Of a DNA stretch of 64,000 bases, positions 20,929-30,685 are shown piece after piece (position 1 is the first letter of the stretch; each line of letters starts with the position of its first letter). The notes beneath the pieces were generated by a model. That model ran no database searches. It worked only from the letters and a program-made list of their open reading frames with translations, and had not been told where the DNA came from. The stretch comes from Trebouxia sp. TZW2008 (lineage: Eukaryota; Chlorophyta; Trebouxiophyceae; Trebouxiales; Trebouxiaceae): positions 87,299-151,298 of the forward strand of contig BDIU01000370.1 of the NCBI GenBank assembly GCA_002118135.1, in the 5' to 3' direction. Both the position numbers and the translations under genes were made by a program.

Positions 20929-23633
20929 ATGGCGCCTTCAGCATCTTCGAGGAAAGGCAAGAAGTCATGGCGACGGAACATCGACACCAGTCAGGTTGGT
21001 GTCAGTGTCACGCTTTCTTTCTTCGTTTTCAGCGACACAGACACTGACTGTGTCTTTCTGCTCGTGCAGCTAGAGCAAGATATTGCGCGTCAGCAGAAGG
21101 AGGAGCAGCAGGGCACCGCTCTGCAAGCCCTTCCCGACAGCAACATCTTCTTCCTCGACAAGGTATAGTGACTTCTTTTTGTAACGACTGCTTCGGTCAC
21201 CAACGAAATCGTCCTTGCGTTGCCTCATCCACACTGACAAGTGCCACTGCAGTCAGAACACAGTGATTGGATTCCAATTGCATTGTCCTACGATGAGAAT
21301 GTCTTTACACCAAGTATCCTTACAACAAGAAGTCACTGTACTCTTCAGTGCATAGGTCAATTTCTTGCTGGTTGCTGCAATGAAAGCAGCAATCCTGGGC
21401 TGCCTCTTTAGACAGAGGCTCCTGCTATGACGCCCGACGGCGTTTCCTTTTCTGTTTTCTCTTTTCATTTTTTCTTTTCTCAGTGCTGCGCTCTTACCAC
21501 ACTCTCATTGTCACGGCTCACCTCTTGCAGGCATGAACATGTTGTGTCTCCACCTTGCAGGCAGGGGACGAGCAGACTGCCTCGGCAGTGGCCAAGGGCC
21601 TTAGCAAAAAGCGAAAGCAGTTGTCCAAGCCTCTACGCTGCGAGCTCATTGTCGGCAAAGACAAGCCTCCAGTCACAAAGTCAGCTCAAGCAGCGCCCAA
21701 GCCAAGGGCAAAACTCATCCAGCCGCATCAGAGAAAGCAGCTGCAGCTACACCAAAGGCATCAAGGCAAGGGCGTCTACAAGCTGCCAGCATCTTCAACT
21801 TATGACCTCTGGGGGGAACAGTTGGACCAGACAGATCCGAGGCTAGACAAGCACAACAGCATCCCAGGTGCCATTACTAATGCTGCTAACAGGCCCACCA
21901 AACGCCGCAAGCAGACTGTCCCAGCTCCTGTTCACGCAGTGGAAATTGATGCTGCCGGCTGCTCCTATAACCCAGACGTCGAGCACCATCAGGAAGCTAT
22001 CAGCCAGGCTGTGGCCGATGAGGTGCAGAGACTTAACAGAAAGGAATCTCAAGCTCGCGCTGTGCCACGCTTTGTTGAGTACCAGCCAGAGACAGATGAG
22101 CTTGCTCTTCTTCAAGTTGATGCAGAGCCAGATTCTGATGAAGAAGACACTGCACCTGATGCTGCAGCTGCTGTGTACAATTTTATGACACACCAGCAAG
22201 CTGCAGCTGCTGTTGGAAGTTCTGCATCACAGCAGCAAGCTGCGGCTGGCCCAATGCGCATCAAGCGTACTGTCAAGGATCAGGGAAGTTCTAAGCGCCG
22301 CAGGCTGCAAGAAGAGGAAGACCGGCAGAGGCGGGCTTTGAAGGCTCAGCGGCGGGACATTGACAACTCCAAGAAAATTTCACAGCAGCTGCAAGAGGAG
22401 GAAGCTGTCAGGTACTTGTTCTGCTGCAATGCACCTATTACTAGTGGCAGGGAGCAGGCCCTATGTAACACAAGACTTCCTAAACCACTGTAACAAATCC
22501 ACTGTAACAAAAGGGGTTGTGTCAAGTCTCAACGTGCGCCTCTCCTAGGCTATGGACACGTTACACCCTATGCACACATTATATTGGTTTGGATGTCGTA
22601 AGTTGTCCATTGCTTGGCCTGCCAAGATGCATGCACTGCCCTCTCATAGTAATTTGCAAAAAAGGGCGTGCACAATGCATTAAACATGTCAAACACAGAT
22701 ACATTTACCATCTTAGTTATGCCGTCTTTACTGGAGGCTGCAGTTCATGGCAGGACAGTCAGCAGCCATGGCCTCAGGGAAGCTTGCATCATGCTCCTGT
22801 GCGTGCAACTGCTGTCTGTAGCAAAGTGCAAGAGCATGGCTTAAGTGAAGCATTGTGCAGGGCTGCGCTGCGTGCCAGCAAGGCTGCAGCAAAACACGCT
22901 AGCATCACAACTTGCAACACATGGCTGACGGGGACTTGTTTGCAGGGCTGCCTTGCGTGCAGGCAAGGCTGCAGCAAAAGCAGAGCTGGCATTGCAGCAG
23001 CCGCCCCGCCTTGGAAAGGTCAAGTTTGAGGCAGAGCCTGTTCAGGTCTGGCTCCTTCTTGCAAAATTTGCATGTATGTTGTCAAACATGCTGCCTTGGA
23101 CGGTTCCCCAACTGACTGTTTTCATACATGAAAGAGATTTTAGTCTTGTGGCAGTGTCAGGCAGTGTTACTTGTTGCCAGGTGGGCAGCAACACAAGCAG
23201 CTTGTAGGCTCGTTGTGCGGTGCATATAGTCCACATGCTGTCCAGCATCCTCAGCATTGTTGAGCTGAGGTCTGCAATCACACAAGAGCGCTATAAACGC
23301 TGTCCGCACAATGGTGCCAACAGTGAGGCCTGCACATTGGCATGAGCATGTGTTGTGAAATCACTAGCAAGCGTTTGCATGATGGTGACGTGATGTATGT
23401 GGATGCAGGTGCTGCTTTCAGAGGAGGTGACAGGCAGCTTGCGCAAGCTACGCCCAACAGCGACACTGACCAGAGACAGATTCAAAAGCCTGCAGAAGCG
23501 AGGCATCATTGAGCCTCGAGTGGCTGTCAAGGGGAAGAAGAAGCCTAGGAGAGTGTCGTACACGCAAGGGGACAGGGCAGATAAGGCAGAAGCTGGCATG
23601 GCAGAACTGCGAGCCATGCAAAGCAAAGAATAA
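20929..23633 (+). CDS. NOP53: Ribosome biogenesis protein NOP53 (GLTSCR2/PICT1)
   Basis: Nucleolar factor of 60S maturation that recruits the exosome-associated helicase Mtr4 to pre-ribosomes. Five exons, 20929-20994, 21070-21162, 21561-22411, 22946-23045, 23409-23633, join in phase; 444 aa, close to the yeast and human lengths. The start SSRKGKKSWRRNIDTSQLE matches the family N terminus. The middle has YDLWGEQ and VEYQPETDELALLQ plus acidic and Ala-rich low complexity. The conserved C-terminal core is RLGKVKFEAEPVQVLLSEE, then GSLRKLRPTATLTRDRFKSL, then QKRGIIEPR. Intron 2 is made almost entirely of two dispersed repeats. The 3' end of exon 5 is followed by tandem copies of itself, and exon 4 has a partial upstream duplicate at 22859-22900. 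Confidence 0.93.
21167..21337 (-). mobile_element. Small TIR element (family A), full-length copy in NOP53 intron 2
   Basis: 171 bp bounded by AGTGACTTCT (21167-21176) and AGAAGTCACT (21328-21337). With flanks, the inverted repeats read TATAGTGACTTCT and AGAAGTCACTGTA, 13 bp with one mismatch. The interior shares GTGCCACTGCAGTCAGAA and GATTGG...GTTGCATTGTCC-type blocks with copies at about 26297-26455 and 47857-48024. It contains several TGTCCTTA motifs. There is no coding capacity: non-autonomous, MITE-like. Its left end abuts the 5' splice site of NOP53 exon 2. Confidence 0.7.
21360..21480 (+). repeat. Dispersed repeat family B, copy in NOP53 intron 2
   Basis: It shares GGCTGCCTCT, (A)GACAGAGGCTCC-like and ATGACGCCNNACGGC blocks plus a following T-rich tract with copies at 61775-61870 (same strand) and 61630-61735 (inverted). 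Function unknown; no coding capacity. Confidence 0.6.
22859..22990 (+). repeat. NOP53 exon 4 start duplicated
   Basis: TGCAG/GGCTGCGCTGCGTGCCAGC (22856 on) precedes the used TGCAG/GGCTGCCTTGCGTGCAGGC (22941 on) by about 85 bp. The first copy loses the reading after about 40 bp. Confidence 0.75.
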
Positions 23634-23985
23634 GCTGGAACGCCGCTATGTGATAAGCCTAGGAGGATGTCATGCAGTTGGGAAGACAGGGCAGACAAGG
23701 CAGAAGCTGGCCTGGCAGAAGTGCAAGCCATGCAAGGCAATGTACCCTGGGACATCACTGTGTGATCAGCTTAGGAGGGTGCCATAGACACAATGCGGCA
23801 GGGCAGACAAGGCAGAAGCTGGCATGGCAGAACTGCGAGCCATGCAAGGCAAAGAGCAAGCTGGGACATTGTTATATGATAAGCCCAGGAGGATGTCATA
23901 AAGTCAAGGGGTTAGGGTAGACACTTGCTATGGCAGACAAAGCAGAAGCTGGCATGGCAAAGCCGCGAGCTATGCAAGTCATACA
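23569..23985 (+). repeat. Four tandem copies of the NOP53 C-terminal coding end
   Basis: The block GACAGGGCAGATAAGGCAG followed by AAGCTGGCATGGCAGAACTG and GCGAGCCATGCAA (end of the coding exon) recurs at about 23680, 23800 and 23930 with a unit of about 120-125 bp. The last copy is the most diverged. The array lies in the 3' untranslated region or flank. Confidence 0.85.
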
Positions 23986-24757
23986 CTAGACCGTGACAGC
24001 CTCAGAGCCACTTTGCTGTGTAGATTTTGCTGCTTCCATGTGCCAACGATGCATACCTGTAATGCACCATGTCGAGTTGTGCAAGGCCTTTTCCAATTAC
24101 TCAAGAAAGCTGCCTGCTCAGCCAAAAATTGGTTGTTTCTGTGGTGTTATGCGCTGTCCAGTCATGACCTGGTATCATACATGAGCTGCTGCTGCCTCAT
24201 CTAGTTAGCAGCACTGCTTTGATGAGTAGACAGGCTGAAGTCTCAAAGCCTGAACCACAGGCTCGCTGCTTCACATCCAACAGCTGTGAAATGCCGCATT
24301 GAGGTGAACGCGCTACTGCAGTTTTGGCCTCCGGTGGATTGGTGAGCCACAAGTGAGCATAATATTATCTATGCAGAATGCAGAAACAACAGCACAAACA
24401 CAAGTATGCAGCGGCCGTGTACTCAGCGCTGAGACAACAGCTGCACCAGAATGCTGCTTAATAAGCTTATAAGTGCACTGGACAGCACCCACAGTCGTGC
24501 AAACAGTCAGTGTCAGGGTGCAAGGCAGTATATGCAGCGTGAGGCAAGCGCAACTTGTAAGCAGGAGCTTATTCCAAGAAAGCTTGGAGGTGTATCAGGG
24601 TTCCATCAAGTCACCAAGCAGTATTGATGTTTTTGGACGACTTGCTGCAGCTCATGTAACTGCGCTCAAGCCGATCATTGTTGATTTTCCTGGCAATTTG
24701 TCATGGACCACATGATCAGTCAATGGGGATGACCTATACTGGTAGTGATGATCTAGA
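23634..24757. other. Convergent 3' gap, NOP53 and oxidase
   Basis: 1124 bp. The first 350 bp are the tandem NOP53-end copies. The rest (about 23990-24757) has short open frames but nothing I can support as a gene. Confidence 0.45.
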
Positions 24758-27700
24758 TTACAGCTTGCTGGGGAACGCAGTGTGTGGCGGTGGCACAGGA
24801 GCACCGCCTGTGTGAAACGAATGCAGCAAATCTTTCTGTCCTGGCCTGGCATCATTGAAGCGGATGAAGTCAATGTCATGCCTTGTCTTGCCCTCAAGGG
24901 CCAAATCTGCAAGCACTTCACCCATGACGCTGCAGAACTTGTAGCCATGCCCAGAGCAGGCAGAGCATACTACCACCTGCACCAAAACAAACAACGCCAT
25001 GTTGCTGTCTTGCTCTTGAAGTTTGGCTCCTCAATCACGAGGACATAAGACACATTTTGTAATGCAAGCAGTCAGACTGATATACACAACATGAACACAG
25101 CCAGCAATACATGACAAGATTGTCACAATGCATTATGCATAAACAAGAGCCTTCTCAGTCATAAGCAGTACATCATCTCGCTCGCAATTCAAGTGAAAGA
25201 TGTTGAGTTCTATATTGAAGCATGAAGACATCCTCCATCGCATTTGAATGCTGCTGCTTGACAACAGATACAACAATGCATGCAACAGCATGGCTTTGCA
25301 TACTCATCACATTGCAGCTCTGCAGGTACCTGTTGAAATCTGGGGTGTAGATCTACAATGAAATGGGAGTCCTTGGTGGTAGTGAACATGCAGATAGCTG
25401 CTCTCGTCATTTCATTGTCCGCTACTGGGAAGAATTTGGAAATGGGGCCTCGCAGCATCTGCAGACAAACCACACAATCAGCAAAATGGTGTAATATACA
25501 CTGCCATTTCCAGGTCTGCTGAGACAACCCTTGTGAGCTTGACGCCACTGAGAGCTGCTGAGCAGTATGATGTGTTTACAAATGACGAATTTGAGTCCAC
25601 TGAGATAGTAAGCCTTGCAGGTCTGCTGAGACAGTAACTCTGACTAGCTTGACGCCACTCATTGTTGTTGAGCATTGTAGTGTGGTCCACATCACAAAAT
25701 GAGGTCTGCTGAGACAGTTGCTCTTGCTTGATTGAGACTGCTTCTTGTTCTGCATGAACTCTCACTCACTTGAGACTGCTCATTGTTGTTGAGCAGTATG
25801 ATGAGATAAACATGACAAGTTGAGGTCTGCTGAGACAGGAAGTCTTACTAGCTTGAGGCTGCTCATTGTTGTTGACCAGTATGTTGTGATACAAATGACA
25901 AATGTGGATCCTCTGAGACAGTAGCTTTTGCTTGGTTGACGGCACTCGTTGTTGAGCAATATGATGTGATACACATGACAACATGAGGTCTGCTGAGACA
26001 GGAAGTCTTACTAGCTTGAGGCTGCTCATTGTTTTTGAGCAGCATGGTGTGATACATGTTGTGCTCAGGCCAGTCTTTTTTGCTAGGCTGAGGCTGCTCA
26101 TTGTTTTGAAGTAGTATGGTGTGATACACTCCACAACAACAACAATATCTTGTGCTCAGGACGCAGTTTGCCAGGGAGCTCAGCAGACAAGGTGACTGAC
26201 GCCATTCAAGCAATGCAGGCAGCTCTGCATCCACCTAGAGCTGATTCTGCATTGATTGTACGATTTGTGCCGCAGGTATGCAGTAAATTTATTTTGCAAG
26301 GACACACAATGTAAGGACATCCCTAATGCAAGGACAGTGCAATTGATACCCAATCATTGCATCCTGACTGCAGTGAACCTCTGAGTAAGGACAACCCAAT
26401 ATAAGGACAATTTTCTGGGAACCAAAACAGTTGTGATACAGAGAAGTCACTATATGACATCAAATGCCCCGATTTGCGCGACGTCCAGCAGGACCTGATC
26501 ATGTGGACCTTCTGACAGACGCATGGCACTGACAACCCATAGATGCTGTCTGTATGCCGCTCTTGCAACGGCAACTTGTATAGTCAGCCAACATGCTGTG
26601 TGTGTGTGAGGCGATCACTCACATAATGCACACTACATGGCTTATTTGAGCCAATCAATTGAGCCAACAGCATTTTGAAAGTGATCAGACATTGGCATCA
26701 CCATTGAGCAGTATCAGGCAAATATCAGTCGATATGTATCGCCAATGTCTGATCATGTTAACACTATCTTCAGGCAAAACAAGCTCGGTGAAGCTGATTG
26801 CAAACTTTGTTGTGTAAATGATCTCCTCACACAAACCATGCTGACCGTAAACACAGTTGCATCTGTCCGATTGTCAGTGACATGCGTCTGGAAGAAGGTC
26901 TGCACAGTAAGAACCTTCCATATGTTGTGCGTGTCAGAAATTTTGACACTATATGCAAGCACTCCTTGCATATAGTGTCAGGAGTGAATGAATTTGATGC
27001 AAAAGTTGCAGATGATGCGGGCTGCATACATGCTTGAAAGGCAAATGACACCATGTCTGCTGAGCTGATGACACATACATGTACGCCGAGCCTTTGCGCA
27101 TTGCAGAGTGCTGCACAGCCATTGCACACTCAATAGGGTCATGTACTAGTACTAACAAGCATGTTGACAACTACAACCAAAGTGCCACCCGCAACACAAA
27201 AGACAAAGGGCGTTCACACCTTTTCATCTTCTGGAGTCACATTTCTGTCAAGGTGGTCTGGGTGAGGGATGGCGTTTCCGCCTCTTTGGAATTTGCCAAT
27301 CTTCAGGCCATTGTAGCCAAATTGAGGGAAACCGTACCAGTAATCTGTCTCATCTTGGAGCAAGAAGACTGGAAACTTGCCAGAAGGCGTACAGCAGTCA
27401 GGGTCTGGGTGCTTGACAGTAAACCAGCCTATAACTTGCCTCTCTACCACTAGCGCTGGCTGCAGCACACACAGACTTTTTTGTTTTGCTTGTCTTGGCA
27501 ACAAATTGAAGGAAATGGCGTCGCCACAGTTGCTGAGCAGCAGTAAGGATCTGGAAGCTTGACAGTGGACCAGCCTATGACTTGTCTCTCGACCACCAGC
27601 GCTGGCTGCAGCACAGAAAGTGCACTTTGCATGGTGGGCTTCTGAGGATCTGGACTTAAGCTATTGCATGCAAGCATGGGTACTTGCAATGACACTACCA

Positions 27701-29992
27701 CAACACAGCATGACTAGCATGATAGCATGACAACACAGCATGAACAGCATGACAGCATGATGACACAGCATGCAAAACACAGACAAGATGGCAAAGTTGT
27801 CGCAACTTTCTCAAAGAAGCAGCACAAACTACAAAGGTGCTAACCCGAGGCAACCAATCAAAGTGCAGACAGTGAGCACAAGCACTGACTTGACTTCAAG
27901 TTATGGGCAGATTTCTCCAATGCACGATTCGGTAGTTGGCGCAAGCTTCCTTGCAGTGTACTGGTCAACACCAGCGTATACTGTTACAATGCCAAAGGCT
28001 GGACTTACCTCAAGTAGTACATCTGTGTGCACAGTTTCAATGCCCAGCGAGGCATGCAGCAAGATGTGCGTTCACCTCCAGTCCTGGGTAGATCTGTCCC
28101 ATCCAAGAGCCAGCTGTCAGCACTAGCTGCCTTGCAGTACACTGGTCAACATCTGTGTACATTGGCACAATGCCAGACACTTGAGCTACCTCAAACTTTC
28201 AAATCACATCTGTGTACACAGTTCCCGTGCCCAGCAATGCATGCAGCAAGATGTGCGTTCACCTCAAGTTCTGGGCAGATTTCTCCCATCCAAGAGCCAG
28301 CAGTTAGTACGAGCTTCCTAGCAGTATACTGATCCACATCTGTGTACACTGTCACAATGCCTGTTGACTCATCCACCTGCCACCTCTCCACCTTCTCAGG
28401 AGCGTGGAACTCAGCGCCATGAGATTCTGCGGCTTGTATGTGCGCAGCGATGCATCGCTCTGAAGCTAGAATGCCACCTTGGGGCTGATACAACGCCTGC
28501 ACTAGGCAACATATCAACAACATATTGTGGCATTGTTATTGTAAGTCACACTGCCTTCCTAGTGCATTGTCTCACTGCAAAGGCTGGGATTGGATGTCCT
28601 AACATTTTTATGCAGCAAAATACAAAGCTTAGAAGCTGTCAGTACATGACGGCGCTGACAGTTGCGCTGGTGACTACCTGACAAACTGCAATGACTACCT
28701 GTGACAGATGCATCAGTCATTGCAATGTGCATGATGTAGGCATGATTGGCAGAGGCAGCGACGATACGTGCTGAGTTTGTCAGCATCACACAATCATGCA
28801 AACAGGCATGCACGGCATGTGCTGCAACAAGCATGCCGATGGCTCTAGCAACCTAATTCGCAAGACTTTGATCATTGAAGAAGGCATCTCGGCTGCACAC
28901 GATGCATGTCAAGACAGCAAGCAAGGTCACCTTGAAGTTTGATGGCAGATTGTAGCCTGGAAAACGTTCATTCACTTGGTCTCCTGTCAAGATCTCATGC
29001 TCAAGCTGATGCTGCCTTGCTGACAGCAGCGCATTGTTGAAGCCATTGTACCCCTCCAGGTCGCCTCTGGTTGTGTCTATGCTGCCGGTGATGCACATCA
29101 GATCCTGCACCATACTTATACTGTCATACCCCAATGGCGGCGCAACGATCAAGTGGTCACCAAGCAAGCAAACTGACACTGGGGCAAAGTATTCAATGCT
29201 ACCACTCAGTAGGTTTGAAACAATGCATGCACATCTGCTGTTTGTGTTGATTGCGGTCTTTCTGCATTCTTTGAAATGGAGTTGCAAAGTTGTTCCAAAG
29301 CCATGCGCGGGTCGGAAACGGCGACATGCTGGCCTTGGTGGCATGCTTTGATGAGTTTCCCTGTTGACAAACAGATCAACTGTTGCAATCCAGATTTGCA
29401 TTTTGTACCTGATTGGTCTCCTTTTCAAGCTGCCTCCACAGCTCGTAGGCTCTCTTGAGCAGGGGGACATAAGCAGGGTCCTCATGGTATGCCAGCCTGA
29501 TGATGCGTGAGATGCCATGGGAAGATCCGAGATTGTGCGCCACACCATACTGCTCCAATCCCAACACCTAATGCAGGTCACATCTGGACTCGTGAACAAT
29601 GTGAGACTTCGCACATTTGCAGTGTTCTCATGGTGTGCTAGTCTGACATTGCGTGAGATGCCTTGGGAAGATCCCAGATTGTGCGCGATACCATACTGCT
29701 CCAGTCCCAACACCTAATGCAGATTACACTGGGAGTCACGAACCATACACAACTTTGCATTGTCCTTTTCAAGGGCCAGGAGACTCGGGTTTGTGCAGAA
29801 CAGGCAATCATGTCTACCTTCTTGCCTCGGCTGGCTAGCTGGTAAAGAGCTGCGCTGCCCATGCCCCCGACCCCCACAACGATGACATCGTATCTGCAGC
29901 CAGCACAGCCGAGCTAGACTGTCAGCCTTGTTTGGCGTTGATGAGCTAGGCCGACACCGGAAAGCGACGTACTGTGCTTCCGCTTGGCCCAT
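24758..29992 (-). CDS. Peroxisomal sarcosine / N-methyl amino-acid oxidase family (monomeric, covalent FAD)
   Basis: FAD-dependent oxidase of the MSOX/MTOX/pipecolate oxidase family; oxidises N-methylated or cyclic amino acids and makes hydrogen peroxide. Eight exons join in phase: 29992-29973, 29893-29818, 29567-29409, 29104-28931, 28496-28263, 27459-27220, 25458-25330, 24976-24758; 416 aa. The Rossmann motif is [20 protein letters not shown], followed by VLGLEQYG and [38 protein letters not shown] carries the Cys that binds FAD covalently in monomeric sarcosine oxidase. CSGHGYKF and [16 protein letters not shown] are the family C-terminal blocks. The last residues PSKL are a peroxisomal PTS1. 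Substrate not predictable. At least four introns contain tandem copies of adjacent exon edges, and intron 6 is 1.76 kb. Confidence 0.92.
25510..26130. repeat. Tandem array of about six units in oxidase intron 6
   Basis: A unit of about 85-110 bp containing GAGGTCTGCTGAGACAG, CTCATTGTTGTTGAGCA and TATGATGTGATACACATGACAA recurs from about 25510 to 26130. Neighbouring units vary between 75 and 95 % identity by eye. No coding meaning found. Confidence 0.8.
26297..26455 (+). mobile_element. TIR element family A, one end missing
   Basis: It aligns with the copy at 47857-48024: ACAATGTAAGGACA, CCAATCATTGCATCCTGACTG, CAGTG, CCTCTGAGTAAGGACA, AGAGAAGTCACT. The right end is the terminal repeat AGAAGTCACT; the left inverted repeat is not recognisable. 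It sits mid-intron in the oxidase gene. Confidence 0.7.
26944..26980. other. Perfect 16-bp hairpin
   Basis: TGACACTATATGCAAG at 26944-26959 and its exact reverse complement at 26965-26980, separated by the 5-nt loop CACTC. It lies inside oxidase intron 6. Confidence 0.85.
27380..27625 (-). repeat. Oxidase exon 6 start duplicated
   Basis: The exon start encoding [20 protein letters not shown] (27459 down) has an upstream copy near 27608-27530 encoding [20 protein letters not shown], also behind GCTGCAG. The two stretches are about 90 % identical over about 75 bp. Confidence 0.8.
27880..28375 (-). repeat. Oxidase exon 5 end in three tandem copies
   Basis: The exon 3' part encoding [30 protein letters not shown] and the GTGAACGCAC donor (about 28365-28250) recurs at about 28185-28065 and 28000-27885, with recognisable CATCTGTGTACA, CCATCCAAGAGCCAGC and TGGGCAGAT blocks. 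Confidence 0.8.
29475..29720 (-). repeat. Oxidase exon 3 start duplicated
   Basis: The used exon starts at 29567 ([20 protein letters not shown]). An upstream copy at about 29711-29635 encodes [20 protein letters not shown]. The upstream copy is nearly intact for about 80 bp and has an acceptor-like CATTAG. Splicing to it would shift or stop the frame soon after RLAHHEN. Confidence 0.8.
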
Positions 29993-30685
29993 ACAAGCTG
30001 AGCAGATCAGGTGCCTGCAAAGCGGGTATGCCGGTCAGCAAGCGTGACACTTCGTAGACATGTCGGCAGTCAAACAGGAATTGGCAAACTGGAAAAACCG
30101 ACCGTCAAGTAGCATATGGACAACGAATGCTATTGCAGGGCTGCTGGTAGAAGCTGCACAATTGCGTACCTCGAAAACCGACTCTCGCAACGGTGTCGAA
30201 CAACAAGTGTGTCAACTTCGATCGCGTCTTCAGCTGCGACGACGTCGCGTTCTGCTGTTTTCTCTGATCAGAGATCTAGCCACTGTTTTGCCTTTGCAAG
30301 CAATGAGCGATGCGCAAATGTTGGAATGGTTACGAACATCGCCTCGACTGCACTCCAACGACTGCACTCCACCTGTGCTGTTGACTCACAACTCAAAGTG
30401 CGCTCAGAACTCAATTGCTGTGAGTGTCCCGTTAGGTCAGCAGTGCGGGAAGCTGAGTGCATCTTGAATGTTTGCCAAGCGCGTTCTGCTGTTCGCAAGC
30501 AGTTCTGTCCCGTGACCTCAAGTGCTCCGACTATAGACAGGCGAACCCGCAATTGATTGCAGTGGTGAAAGCGTCTGCTGGCCCTGCGTGAACTGCACAG
30601 CTGCGTTGCCTAGTTGATACACACCTGTTTACCGAAGGCGCTATCGCAGACAGACCCCTGCCAAGCCCTTTGCAGCCTCCGACAA
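29993..30685. promoter_or_regulatory. Divergent 5' region of oxidase and VPS60 genes
   Basis: 693 bp between opposed start codons. Open frames of up to about 145 codons cross it on both strands, but they show no conserved motif and no fitting splice partner. I treat it as promoter and 5' untranslated sequence. Confidence 0.35.

Noticed and set aside
22517..23029. 170-codon plus-strand open frame in NOP53 intron 3
   Set aside because: It overlaps exon 4 in another frame; its length comes from repeated exon 4 sequence and low stop density.
25510..26130. Regularly spaced direct repeats resembling a CRISPR array
   Set aside because: Units are imperfect, spacers are not unique, and the array lies in an intron of a eukaryotic gene.
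30060..30556. Overlapping 135- and 146-codon frames before VPS60
   Set aside because: No motif, no splice linkage to the VPS60 start and no codon pattern distinguishing them from the antisense frame; kept as 5' region.
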